A DNA stretch of 64,000 bases from Albimonas sp036154955. GTDB taxonomy: Bacteria > Pseudomonadota > Alphaproteobacteria > Rhodobacterales > Rhodobacteraceae. The DNA is taken from assembly GCA_036154955.1 (NCBI GenBank), contig JAYZWL010000078.1, positions 62,001-126,000 of the forward strand, given 5' to 3'. Position 1 is the stretch's first letter. The number at the start of each line of letters is the position of its first letter. Shown here piece by piece: positions 15,493 through 24,476 of the stretch. A model generated the notes under the pieces. That model did no database searches, was not told the origin of the DNA, and worked only from the letters and a program-made list of their open reading frames with translations. Made by a program: the position numbers and the translations under genes.

Positions 15493-18400
15493 ATGGCGAC
15501 GATCCTATTCGCCGCGGCCGGAGCCGCGGTCGGCGGCCAGATCGGCGGGACGATCCTCGGCGTCGGCGCCGCCGCCATCGGGCAGGCGGTCGGCGGCGCG
15601 GTCGGCGGGCTCGTCGACAACGCGATCCTCGGCGCCTTCACTCCGGCGACGAAGTCGGAGGGGCCGCGCCTCGACTCCCTGACGGTCGCCTCGGGCCTTG
15701 GGGGCAAGCCGATCCCCCGCGGCTTCGGCCGCTTCCGGATCACGACGGGGCCGATGTGGGCCTCGCGCTTCGCCGAGACGAAGACGACCGAGAACGTCGG
15801 GGGAAAGGACGGCGTCCTCGGGATCGGCGCCTCGCCCGGCGTCGACGTGACGAACTACGCCTATACCGTGAACGTCGCCTATCCGATCCTCGACGGCCGG
15901 ATCGGCGGAGTTGCGGACGTCTACTTCGACGGGAACCGGATCGACCTTGAAGCCTTCGACTATGAGTTGAAGCGCGGCTTCGAGGGGCAGGACCCGTCCG
16001 CCTATATCGAGGAGATCGAAGGCGAATGGGCGGCCTATCCTGGCCTCGCCTACATCGTCTTCCGCAACCTCCCCCTTGCCGGCGTCGGCGGGCGCATCCC
16101 GACCTTCTCCTGCGAGGTCATCGCGCCCATTGCCGGCGAGGTCGAGGACGACGTCCTCGGCGTGAACCTTATCCCCGGATCGACCGAGTTCGGATATCTG
16201 CCGCGGGTCGTCACGCGCGACGACGTCGGCGAGACCGAGAACGCGAACCATGTGGCGACCCGCTCCGATTGGGCGGTCTCCCTCGACCGCCTCGCCGCGA
16301 CCCTGCGGAACGTCGAGACGGTCTCCCTCGTCGTGACCTGGTTCGGGACCGACCTCCGCCTCGGGCAATGCGAGATCGTGCCGAAGGTCGACAACGCGAC
16401 GAAGGCGACCGCGCCCGAAGTCTGGGCGGTCGACGGCCTGACCCGCGCGACGGCGGGCGTCGTCTCCGAGGTCGACGATCATCCCGCCTACGGCGGCACG
16501 CCCTCGGACGTCTCGGTCGTCGAGGCGATTCAGGACCTGAAGGCGCGGGGATACCGGGTCACGCTTTACCCGTTCGTCGCGATGGACCTTCAGGAGGCGG
16601 ACGGCCTCCCCGACCCGGACGGCGTCGGGGATCAGGGGTCTTATCCCTGGCGCGGGCGCATCCGCGCCGGGACCCGCGACAAATCGGCGGACGCCCGCTC
16701 CGACGTCGAGACCTTCTTCGGCCGGACCTGGGGTTTCCGACGGTTCATCCTGCATCTTGCCGGCCTCGGCGCGCAGGCGGGTCTTGGCGACGGCGACGCC
16801 TTCCTGATCGGCTCGGAAATGGTCGGCGTGACCCGGACCCGCGACGGCTCGGGCGCCTACCCGGCGACCGAGGCGCTTGTCGACCTAGCGGGGGACGTGC
16901 GCGCGATCCTCGGCGCCGACGTCGCGATCTCCTACGCCGCCGACTGGTCGGAGCTTTGCGCCTGGCAGCCGGGGGACGGAAGCGGCGACGTCCTGTTCCC
17001 GCTCGACGACCTGTGGTCCGACGCCGAGATCGACTTCGTCGGCGTCGACTATTACGTCCCCCTCTCCGACTGGCGCGAGGGGCGGGATCACCTCGACGCG
17101 GCGCTCGCCTCCGACGTTCACGACGTCGATTACCTGACGTCGCAGATCGAAGGCGGGGAGGGCTTCGACTACTATTACGCCTCGACCTCCGACCGGCGCG
17201 ATCAGGTCCGGACGCCTATCGACGACACGGCGCACGGCGAGGATTGGGTCTTCCGATACAAGGACCTCCGGGCCTGGCGGAGCAACGCCCACCACGAGCG
17301 GCCGGGCGGGGTCCGCAACGCCGCGTCGACGTCCTGGGTCCCGTCGTCGAAGAAGATCGTTCTCATCGAATATGGCTGTCCGGCGGTCGACAAGGGGACC
17401 AATCAGCCGAACGTCTTCGTCGACCCGAAGTCGGTCGAGTCGTCGCTTCCGCACTTCTCGACCGGGGCGGCCGACCCGGCGCTTCAACGCGCCTATCTCG
17501 AAGCGGTCGTCGGATGGTTCGGCGACCACGGCTCGGCCTTCGACGTCTCGCGCTCCTGCGTCTGGTGCTGGGATGCGCGGCCGATCCCGGAGTTTCCCTT
17601 CTCGGAGACCTGGGCGGACGCGGATAACTGGACCTTCGGGCATTGGGTGAACGCCCGCCTCGGGACCGCGCCGGTCAAGCGGACCCTCGAAAAGCTCGCG
17701 GCGGAGTATGGGGTCGACGTCGAGGTCGACGCCTCGCCGGCGGTCGTCGCCGGCTTCTACCTCGACGCGACCCTCTCCTTCCGCGACGCCGTGAAGTCGC
17801 TCGCCTCGGTCGCGTTCATGGACGCGGTCGAGACCGACGGGAAGGTCCGCTTCCGGTCGCGTCGCAACCTCGCGCCGGTCGCGAGCTTCGCGTCCGAAGA
17901 CCTGGTCCCGGTCTCCGGCGACCGGGCGTCCGTCATCACGCGGGCGCCCGACCTCGACCTCCCGCTCCGGTTCCGCTTCTCCTTCCGGGGGGAGGAGGAC
18001 TTCGACGTCGCGGAGGTCTCGTCGGAGGACGCGCTCGGCCCGAGGGAGAACGTCGCCGACGTCTCTCTCGGGCTCGTCATGGGCGCGCACCTGGCGAAGG
18101 GGATCGTCGATCTCACGGCGGCGGAGTCGGAGGTCTCGCGCGAGACGATCTCCTTCTCCCTCCCGCTGTCGACCCTCGCGGTCGAGGCGGGGGACGTCGT
18201 CGGGATCGACGGCGACGAGTGGCGTATTCTCGCGATCTCCGACGGTCCGGTCCGCCAGACGAAGGCGACGCGCTACGCCGCGTCGATCTTCCGCTCGGCG
18301 CCCTCGCCGCTGCGGCGGCGGAGGAGCGGTCCGCCGAAGCCGCCGATCCCGCCGAGGTTGATCGCGGCCGACCTCCCGGTCCTGCCGTGGCTCTACGCCG

Positions 18401-19281
18401 GCGACGGGTCGGGCTGGCTCCTGCCGTATTCGGCGACGGGGCTCGGCGTCTTCTCGCTGTTCGCGGGGGATGACGAGGACGGCTTCGACTATCTCGGGCC
18501 GATCTCGGCGAAGGGGACCTCGGGCCGGCTTCTGGACCCGCTCGCGGCGGTCGTCGATCCGCCGGAGGTCTGGGATCACGCGACGAGCGTCCGAGTGAAG
18601 CTCCGCCGGGGGAGCCTGGTCTCGAAGGGCAGGCGTCAGGTCCTCGCCGGGGGCAACGCGCTTGCGGTCCGCGTGGCGTCCGGGGCCTGGGAGGTCGTTC
18701 ACTTCCTGACCGCCGAGCTTCAGGGCGACGGGTCCTTCCTGATCTCCGGGCTCCTCCGGGGGCAGGAGGGGACCGAGCCCGCGGCTGAGGAGGGGGCGGC
18801 GGTCGACGCCGACGTGATCGTCCTCGACGAGGACGTCCTCCGGATCGCGGTCGGCGTCGACGGGATCGACGAGGAGCGGGACTTCTACGCGCTTCGCTCG
18901 AAGGTCGACATTCCCTCGGCCACGCCGACGACGCACGCCTTCGCCGGGCGGGACCTGGTCCCCTGGCGGCCCGCTCACCTGGCGGTCGCCTCCGACGGCT
19001 CCGGCGGCCTCGCGATCTCATGGGTCCGCCGGACCCGGATCGACGGGGACTCGTGGGGCGCGGCGGAGGTTCCGCTCGGCGAGGCGTCGGAGGTCTACGA
19101 AGTCACGATCTCCGGCGGCGGCGCCGAGGACCGGGTCTTCGCGGTCACGTCGCCGGCGGCGACCTACTCGGCCGCGGAGATCGCGGCCGACATGCGCTCG
19201 GGCGCGACGACGATCTCGGTCGCGCAGGTCTCGGCGGTCGTCGGTCCCGGCGATCCCGCGACGATCCCGGTCACGCTCTGA
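15493..19281 (+). CDS. Megatron-type tail hub with GTA TIM-barrel domain (RcGTA gp15-like)
   Basis: A 1262-residue protein. The N-terminus is a Gly/Ala-rich hydrophobic segment (about 1-45), likely buried in the tail tip. Then come hub beta domains (IPRGFGRFRITTGPMWASRF), the GTA TIM-barrel-like region (about 370-700, with VGVDYYVPLSDWREG and CVWCWDARPIPEFP), and C-terminal phage-tail-protein-3-like domains ending in fibronectin-like strands. It forms the trimeric tip that contacts and enters the cell. TAAGGAGG lies 6-13 bases upstream. Size and order match RcGTA gp15 (about 1300). Confidence 0.93.
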   Translation: MATILFAAAGAAVGGQIGGTILGVGAAAIGQAVGGAVGGLVDNAILGAFTPATKSEGPRLDSLTVASGLGGKPIPRGFGRFRITTGPMWASRFAETKTTENVGGKDGVLGIGASPGVDVTNYAYTVNVAYPILDGRIGGVADVYFDGNRIDLEAFDYELKRGFEGQDPSAYIEEIEGEWAAYPGLAYIVFRNLPLAGVGGRIPTFSCEVIAPIAGEVEDDVLGVNLIPGSTEFGYLPRVVTRDDVGETENANHVATRSDWAVSLDRLAATLRNVETVSLVVTWFGTDLRLGQCEIVPKVDNATKATAPEVWAVDGLTRATAGVVSEVDDHPAYGGTPSDVSVVEAIQDLKARGYRVTLYPFVAMDLQEADGLPDPDGVGDQGSYPWRGRIRAGTRDKSADARSDVETFFGRTWGFRRFILHLAGLGAQAGLGDGDAFLIGSEMVGVTRTRDGSGAYPATEALVDLAGDVRAILGADVAISYAADWSELCAWQPGDGSGDVLFPLDDLWSDAEIDFVGVDYYVPLSDWREGRDHLDAALASDVHDVDYLTSQIEGGEGFDYYYASTSDRRDQVRTPIDDTAHGEDWVFRYKDLRAWRSNAHHERPGGVRNAASTSWVPSSKKIVLIEYGCPAVDKGTNQPNVFVDPKSVESSLPHFSTGAADPALQRAYLEAVVGWFGDHGSAFDVSRSCVWCWDARPIPEFPFSETWADADNWTFGHWVNARLGTAPVKRTLEKLAAEYGVDVEVDASPAVVAGFYLDATLSFRDAVKSLASVAFMDAVETDGKVRFRSRRNLAPVASFASEDLVPVSGDRASVITRAPDLDLPLRFRFSFRGEEDFDVAEVSSEDALGPRENVADVSLGLVMGAHLAKGIVDLTAAESEVSRETISFSLPLSTLAVEAGDVVGIDGDEWRILAISDGPVRQTKATRYAASIFRSAPSPLRRRRSGPPKPPIPPRLIAADLPVLPWLYAGDGSGWLLPYSATGLGVFSLFAGDDEDGFDYLGPISAKGTSGRLLDPLAAVVDPPEVWDHATSVRVKLRRGSLVSKGRRQVLAGGNALAVRVASGAWEVVHFLTAELQGDGSFLISGLLRGQEGTEPAAEEGAAVDADVIVLDEDVLRIAVGVDGIDEERDFYALRSKVDIPSATPTTHAFAGRDLVPWRPAHLAVASDGSGGLAISWVRRTRIDGDSWGAAEVPLGEASEVYEVTISGGGAEDRVFAVTSPAATYSAAEIAADMRSGATTISVAQVSAVVGPGDPATIPVTL

Positions 19282-19286
19282 CCGAC

Positions 19287-19311
19287 CCCGCCGCCCGGAA
19301 GGGGCGGCGGG
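19287..19311 (+). terminator. Terminator-like hairpin after the hub gene
   Basis: CCCGCCGCCC (19287-19296) pairs perfectly with GGGCGGCGGG (19302-19311) around GGAAG, followed by CCTTCTTCC. The U-tract is weak. It separates the baseplate genes from the accessory genes. Confidence 0.5.
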
Positions 19312-19339
19312 CCTTCTTCCTGACATGCAGGGGGCCGCG

Positions 19340-19831
19340 ATGGCGGACGCCGCGAACCTGGGCTTCCCGCTCCTGAAGGGCGGGCAGGCGAAGAAACACG
19401 TCACGGTCAACGAGGCGCTGACCGCGCTCGACGCGGCGCACGGGGGCGAGACGGCGATCTCCGCCGTCGACGCGGCCTCGGGCGCGGCGACGGGCGACCG
19501 GGTCCTCGTCGAGGACGTCCCGGTCACGGGGGCGTCGGTCGCGACCGTCATCCAGATTCCGAACCGGGCGCGGGTCGAGGCGGTCTCGGTCGTCGTCGTC
19601 GACGACGTGACCGGGGCGACCTCCTTCAAGGTCGGGGACGCAGGCTCGGACAACCGCTTCGGCGACCTCCTCGGCGTCTCGGCCGGGTCGTCGAATGTCG
19701 GCGTGATCTCGGGCCTCGCCTACTATGCGGCCGAGTCCGTGATCCTGACCGCGAACGGCGGGAGCTTCACGGGCGGGATGGTCCGGGTCGCCATCCATTG
19801 CCGCGTCTACGCCGCGCCGGGGGCCGCGTGA
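19340..19831 (+). CDS. DUF2793-type tail-associated protein
   Basis: A 163-residue protein starting with LGFPLLKGGQAKKHVTVNEALTALDA (about 8-33), the QAxKHVTxNEAL motif that marks DUF2793 proteins, usually found right after GTA or phage baseplate genes. The C-terminal 100 residues look like a small beta sandwich (SFKVGDAGSDNRFGD ... AESVILTANGGSFTGG). A tail-tip or receptor-binding role is inferred from position. ATG 19340 has GGGGG 7 bases upstream; ATG 19325 is an alternative adding five residues. Confidence 0.75.
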   Translation: MADAANLGFPLLKGGQAKKHVTVNEALTALDAAHGGETAISAVDAASGAATGDRVLVEDVPVTGASVATVIQIPNRARVEAVSVVVVDDVTGATSFKVGDAGSDNRFGDLLGVSAGSSNVGVISGLAYYAAESVILTANGGSFTGGMVRVAIHCRVYAAPGAA

Positions 19832-20061
19832 TGGCGGGCGAACTCGACCAACGGATCGACGGCTTCCCCGAACTGACCGCCGAGGAGCGCCGGGCGCTTC
19901 GCGTCCTCCTGCGTGACGAGCGTCGGGCGCGCCTGGCCTGGCGGCTCGCGCGTCGGGTCGCGGTGGCGGTCGGGACGACGATCCTCGCCGTCCTCGCGTT
20001 CTGGAACCAGTTGGCGACCGCCATCGGCCACGCGGCCGACCTCTGGCGCCGGCTGTTCTGA
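19831..20061 (+). CDS. Small one-TM protein (possible holin-like or DNA-entry protein)
   Basis: A 76-residue protein: a charged helical N-terminus (ELDQRIDGFPELTAEERRALRVLL), a basic region (DERRARLAWRLARR) and one membrane segment (VAVAVGTTILAVLAFW, about 46-62) with a short tail. ATG 19831 is one base after the previous stop codon region, so it is coupled to the DUF2793 gene. Small phage membrane proteins here are often holins or XhlA-like anchors, but no endolysin gene is next to it, so the role is open. Confidence 0.6.
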   Translation: MAGELDQRIDGFPELTAEERRALRVLLRDERRARLAWRLARRVAVAVGTTILAVLAFWNQLATAIGHAADLWRRLF

Positions 20062-20133
20062 GCCGCGCCTTCCCGCGGCGGGTCTTCGCGACCCGCCGCC
20101 CGATCTCTTCCGAAACCTGCGGGACCTCCTGAC

Positions 20134-21441
20134 ATGGCGATGACGGATGCGAAACGCGCGGCGATCCTCGCGGCCTATATCCTGACCGGGAACAAGGCCG
20201 AGGCGGCGCGGAAGCTCGAAGGGCTCCTCGACGCGAAGGCGACGACGATCCGCCTCTCCCTGAGCGGCGTGGATGAGGAGGCGGCCTCCTCGCTCCTGCG
20301 CGACCTGGCGAGCGCCGGGACCGCGCCCTCACGGGACGCCGAGCCGGCCGAGCTTGCGGCGCTCGCCGCGGCGCGCCAGTCGGAGGCGCGGGCGAAGCGC
20401 GATCTTCGCGCGGCGACCCTCGCCCTCGCCTCTGCGCTCGACCTGCGGACCGAGGTCTTCGGCCTCACGCGCGAGCCGCTTCGTCCGCGCCCGATCCGGC
20501 CGGGGCAGGGGGGCGGCGCCGAACTCGCCTGGTTCGCGCCCTTCTTCGACTATCACCTCGGGAAGGGGATCGACGCGGCCTCGGTCAACGGGCTTCAGAC
20601 CTACGATCTCGCCGTCGCCCGCGCCCGCATCCGTCGGCACTTCGAGCACATTCGACGGCTGATCTCCGACCATGGCTCGCCGGTCCGGCGGATCGTCCTC
20701 GGCCTGGGCGGGGACAACTGCAACGGCGAGCTTCGCCACGACGACACGGCGACGAACGTCGTCCCGCCCGTCCAGCAGGCGCGCGAGTTCGCCGAGGCGG
20801 TCGTCGAGGGCGTGCGCTACCTCCTCGACGCCTTTCCCGAGGTCGAGATCGACGTCGTCTCGGTCGTCGGCAATCACGGCCGCATGACCGACGCGCCGCC
20901 CTCGGCGAACATCGAGGAGAACTTCGACGCGATCTCGGCGCTCTTCGTCGAGGCGCATCTTCGCGGCGAGCCGCGCGCCTCGGTCCGCGGGACGCCGACG
21001 CCGGACGTCCTCCTCGACCTCTACGGGACCGGCTTCCTGATCTCGCACGGCGACCGCCTGGGATCGAACGGCGGCGACGGGCAGATCGGCGCCATCGGCC
21101 CGGTGCAGCGCGGCTTTCTGAAGATCAAGAAGGCGAACTTCGAGTCGCGGATCGTCGACCCGACGATCCTCCCGATCCACTGGATCGCGGTCGGTCACTA
21201 TCATTCGCACTTCATGACCGACGACGGCTTCTGTTCCGGCGCCGGCTGCGGTCCCGATCCCTACTCGACCTTCAAGCTCCGCGTCCCGCCGCGTCCGCCG
21301 CGGCAATGGCTGTTCGGCGTCCACTCGCGCCGCGGCCTGGTCGAGCACAAGACGATTTTCCCCGGCCATCCCGACGAAGGTCCCATCTGCGCGGAGCGGA
21401 ACCTCGCGGCGATCCCGGCCTTCGGAGGCGAAGCGACATGA
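20134..21441 (+). CDS. Calcineurin-like metallophosphoesterase
   Basis: A 435-residue protein. Residues 1 to about 110 are helical and include a possible small HTH (DAKRAAILAAYILTGNKAEAARKLEG) and a coiled segment. The catalytic domain carries all metal motifs in order: DYH (139-141), GGDN (192-195), GNHGR (246-250), SHGD (304-307) and GHYH (354-357). A two-metal phosphoesterase is therefore certain at fold level; the substrate could be nucleic acid or nucleotide. Similar proteins occur in many tailed phages. It overlaps the kinase-like gene by four bases. The N-terminal helix pair suggests DNA binding. Confidence 0.85.
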   Translation: MAMTDAKRAAILAAYILTGNKAEAARKLEGLLDAKATTIRLSLSGVDEEAASSLLRDLASAGTAPSRDAEPAELAALAAARQSEARAKRDLRAATLALASALDLRTEVFGLTREPLRPRPIRPGQGGGAELAWFAPFFDYHLGKGIDAASVNGLQTYDLAVARARIRRHFEHIRRLISDHGSPVRRIVLGLGGDNCNGELRHDDTATNVVPPVQQAREFAEAVVEGVRYLLDAFPEVEIDVVSVVGNHGRMTDAPPSANIEENFDAISALFVEAHLRGEPRASVRGTPTPDVLLDLYGTGFLISHGDRLGSNGGDGQIGAIGPVQRGFLKIKKANFESRIVDPTILPIHWIAVGHYHSHFMTDDGFCSGAGCGPDPYSTFKLRVPPRPPRQWLFGVHSRRGLVEHKTIFPGHPDEGPICAERNLAAIPAFGGEAT

Positions 21442-22022
21442 CCGAGATCGTTCTTCCCGAGACCTTCCGTCGCCGGCCCTATCGCGGCCCGTTCCCCATC
21501 GCTCTGTGCGGGCGACCGGGCTCGGGCAAGTCAACCGTGCAGGCGATCCTTGCCGAGGAGTTCGGTGTCGAGCCGCGCGACGACGGCCGTTATATCCGGG
21601 ACGTCGCGCTCCGGGTCTTCGGCCTGGCGGAGGCCGACGTCTCGACGCAGAAGGGCAAGCTCCGCGAGGTCGCCCTCGCCTGTGGGGCGAAGTCGGTCCG
21701 GCAGGTCCTGGGCGAGATCGGCCTCGCCCTGGAGAAGATCGGCGGCGAGTTCCTGACGCCCGAGATCGCCCTCCGAGACGCCGAGACCTCGACCGCGCCG
21801 GCGGTCTCCTTCGGCTCGGTCCGGATGCGTCAGGGCGCCGTCTACAAGGCGGCGGGCGGGATCGTCGTCGAGATCGTGCGGCCGGGAGTTGCGCCTTCGC
21901 CGCACGCCTTTGATGCGTATGCGGAAGACCTGGTCGACGTGCGGATCGTGAATGATGCGAGTATTAGTGATCTACGATCCATGCTCAAAGACGAAGGCCG
22001 GCTGACGCGATTTCCTAACTGA
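21438..22022 (+). CDS. P-loop (deoxy)nucleoside-monophosphate kinase-like protein
   Basis: A 194-residue protein with a clear Walker A, GRPGSGKS (25-32), and a lid-like middle region with QKGKLREVALACGAKSVRQVLGEIG. Layout resembles phage dNMP kinases and adenylate-kinase-like proteins that feed DNA synthesis; the exact substrate cannot be read. The last about 40 codons switch to A+T-richer use (around 21905-22022), in contrast with the first 150, which suggests a recombination join inside the gene. The stop abuts the stop of the convergent SIR2 gene with no spacer. Confidence 0.7.
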   Translation: MTEIVLPETFRRRPYRGPFPIALCGRPGSGKSTVQAILAEEFGVEPRDDGRYIRDVALRVFGLAEADVSTQKGKLREVALACGAKSVRQVLGEIGLALEKIGGEFLTPEIALRDAETSTAPAVSFGSVRMRQGAVYKAAGGIVVEIVRPGVAPSPHAFDAYAEDLVDVRIVNDASISDLRSMLKDEGRLTRFPN

Positions 22023-24476
22023 TCAAATCGCCGCCGCAAGTCTCTCGCGGAGCCTAATCAGTCCGCGGTCCTTGGATTTTATCCGGTGGGTTGCCGCGAT
22101 CATATCGCGCAATTTTTCATTCTGTTCGCCGGATAGCTGTCCGCCACCGTCGAGATATCGAATTACACCATCGAAACAGACGACGAACAGTGTCGCGCCG
22201 CGACCCGGCCACCTCGACTCTTTCTCATCTGCGATGACTAGATGAGTCCATGCTTCGGAAAAATATTGGTCCCGATTGCTGGGAGATCGATCCATGGCTT
22301 GCAGCAGTACCTTCGCAAGGGTCGTGAGTGAGAATGGATGCTGCTCGATTGAAGTGGCTGCGCGAGCGTGTTGAACGCTCTCTTGGAGAAGAAAAGAGTC
22401 GTCAGGAGAGGACAGAAAGCGATCGAGCTTGAGTAGGGACATTTGCTCCCAGTATCGAGCGTTCCACTCACAAAGTGGCTTTAGTCTAGCGTAGAATTCT
22501 TCTGCATGTTGGTCGATGAGCCGCTTGATATTGTTGTCATAGTCCATGAGGCGGCCTAGAAGCAGGGCGTCCGGGCTCCGCCTTCGTATGGCTCCTATGT
22601 TAACGCGCGGTGCTAGAGCGGTGGCCAGGTCAACAAAAGCTCTAAGTAGTTCACTTCTCCTAGACGCGCGCTCGATTTCCAGAATTCTATCTCCGATAAC
22701 GGAGATCTTCGGAACAACAAATCCGCTGTTGTGATCAGAGTACTTTATTGGCAACGAGGACGAGTCCGAGAGCAAATATTCTACATTGTCGTGACTTGAA
22801 ATTACAGACAGAATGCTTCTGCGAACTCCCATCGAAAAGCAAAATCGAGCTAGGGCGACGGTTAGAAAGGTCATCTGCTCGCTGGCGTCGCATTCTTGGC
22901 GTAGGCTTTCAGTAATTGCATCGAGCGTGCGGAAGTTGTTTTGAATTCGACAATTGACTTCAGCAATCGAAGTGTTCACTGACTGTTGAATGAAGGCTTG
23001 GTCGCTTACTGAGGCGATTGTTGAGAGGCCCTCGGATACATTGAGCGCGCGAAGCGCGAGTGCTTCGGATCGCGTTGAAAGTAGGCTATTTCGGACAAAG
23101 CGATAATCTTCGCCGGTGAAAGCGTTCTCTATATATGGCAATCTATAGTCGCGCTCGGTGCAAACAAAGGCGATATCTTTGCGGGATAGTCTTTCTAAAA
23201 TCAGGGAGATTGCATTCAGATTATCCGCAAAGTTGTCGACGAAAATATATACTCGCCCTGGTATGCTGTCGATAATTTCCGCAGAGCGCTTTGGGCCGAG
23301 GTCAAAATTCAATCCGGAGTGCCAAAAAACGTTGTCTGGTCCGCGCGAGATATCGAAGGCAAGTCGTTTTAAGAATGCTGTCTTGCCAGCGCCTGCTGTA
23401 TCAACAATGAGAAAGAGTCTGAAGTCTGGATTATCCGCTGTTGCAATTATATGATCGCGAACTTCAGAAAATACGTCGCGCGGCATGTCGGAGTTAGCCG
23501 AAATCATCGGCCAAGTAAGTTCCGCGCCAAGAAGGAATCTCGCGGGATTTGGAGTGCGGCCTGGATCATCTGGAATGGTCTCGAAAGCGGCAGAGAACCG
23601 CAAGCGCTCGGCTCGTCCAAGTTTTACGGCTGACAGACCGTCGTCTTCGTTGTCGATCCAGCAATTGGAGATGCGAGGGTCAATTGCTTCCAGTTCACTA
23701 AAAAATTCTAAAACTGTTCCTTCAAACAAGCAGAACTCGTGATCATTGCAGAGGTCTTCGGTGAGTACGTTCGGGTACGGTTCAATCAATATTGACATCG
23801 GCACGTCTCTGCGGATGGTCGATTGGCTGCGCTGAGTCAAATAATATTCAATATCGACTTCGTCAAACGAAGAGCCAGCGACAATGAATAGGTCAGTGCG
23901 AATGAGCTGACTTAACGTGAGCATCCACGAGTTTGGCGCGCTCATGAACTTAGCGTACTCTGTCGTGCTAAACACGTAGCCGTCGGCTGGACGTTTGACA
24001 TATCCGTGTAGGTGGACGATGGAGCAGCGCTTCTCTGCTGACAATTCGCTGAATGAGTCTACGAAATTGAATGTTTCGAGTGAGTCCTTGTCGAAGTTGC
24101 GGCGCTCGGATAGCTCTCTAAATGCAATTTCAAGGCAGTTGTCGACGTTGAGCGTGTATACGCGCTGCCAAGGGTGATCAGCAATCCGCTTGATGGTCTC
24201 GCCCGGTGTCGTGCAGGTGTAGTGCTCAGTAATTTCCAAAGACTTTTGTTCTTCAGAGAGTCGTGAGTAGGCTCGTTGAAGCGACGTGTTTTGCGGCAAG
24301 CTGTTCAATTCAACAAGGTCCCGGCAGAGTTCACCCGCGGAGCGCATGGTTGGGTTGCTGCCTGCTGAGTCTCGACTTACTCCAGCCCCCAAGAATAGCG
24401 AGGCGCGTCGGCTCACCATGAGGTCGCAGAGCCGCTTCTTGTCCTGACCACTCAGCGATTCAAATCGAATGACCAC
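22023..24476 (-). CDS. SIR2 plus P-loop NTPase protein, probable antiphage defence (Avs5-like)
   Basis: An 817-residue protein. Residues 1-260 are a SIR2-like domain: GAGVS (30-34), TLNVDN (108-113, the place of the SIR2 NxD motif) and HLHG (155-158, catalytic His). Residues about 320-600 hold a P-loop NTPase with Walker A DTAGAGKT (359-366) and Walker B VYIFVDN (409-415). The rest, to 817, is mostly helical and could be a repeat sensor. In known SIR2-STAND systems (Avs5 type) phage proteins trigger oligomerisation and NAD+ loss. GTG start has GGGAGGT 7-13 bases upstream. It is on the strand opposite to the phage genes, in DNA far lower in G+C than its surroundings, so it looks like transferred cargo. 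Function is inferred from domains. Confidence 0.8.
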   Translation of the reverse strand: MVIRFESLSGQDKKRLCDLMVSRRASLFLGAGVSRDSAGSNPTMRSAGELCRDLVELNSLPQNTSLQRAYSRLSEEQKSLEITEHYTCTTPGETIKRIADHPWQRVYTLNVDNCLEIAFRELSERRNFDKDSLETFNFVDSFSELSAEKRCSIVHLHGYVKRPADGYVFSTTEYAKFMSAPNSWMLTLSQLIRTDLFIVAGSSFDEVDIEYYLTQRSQSTIRRDVPMSILIEPYPNVLTEDLCNDHEFCLFEGTVLEFFSELEAIDPRISNCWIDNEDDGLSAVKLGRAERLRFSAAFETIPDDPGRTPNPARFLLGAELTWPMISANSDMPRDVFSEVRDHIIATADNPDFRLFLIVDTAGAGKTAFLKRLAFDISRGPDNVFWHSGLNFDLGPKRSAEIIDSIPGRVYIFVDNFADNLNAISLILERLSRKDIAFVCTERDYRLPYIENAFTGEDYRFVRNSLLSTRSEALALRALNVSEGLSTIASVSDQAFIQQSVNTSIAEVNCRIQNNFRTLDAITESLRQECDASEQMTFLTVALARFCFSMGVRRSILSVISSHDNVEYLLSDSSSLPIKYSDHNSGFVVPKISVIGDRILEIERASRRSELLRAFVDLATALAPRVNIGAIRRRSPDALLLGRLMDYDNNIKRLIDQHAEEFYARLKPLCEWNARYWEQMSLLKLDRFLSSPDDSFLLQESVQHARAATSIEQHPFSLTTLAKVLLQAMDRSPSNRDQYFSEAWTHLVIADEKESRWPGRGATLFVVCFDGVIRYLDGGGQLSGEQNEKLRDMIAATHRIKSKDRGLIRLRERLAAAI

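Noticed and set aside
3820..19281. Domesticated GTA cluster
   Set aside because: Flanking HNH, nucleotide enzymes, defence cargo and a probable attachment site fit a prophage better; kept as an open question.
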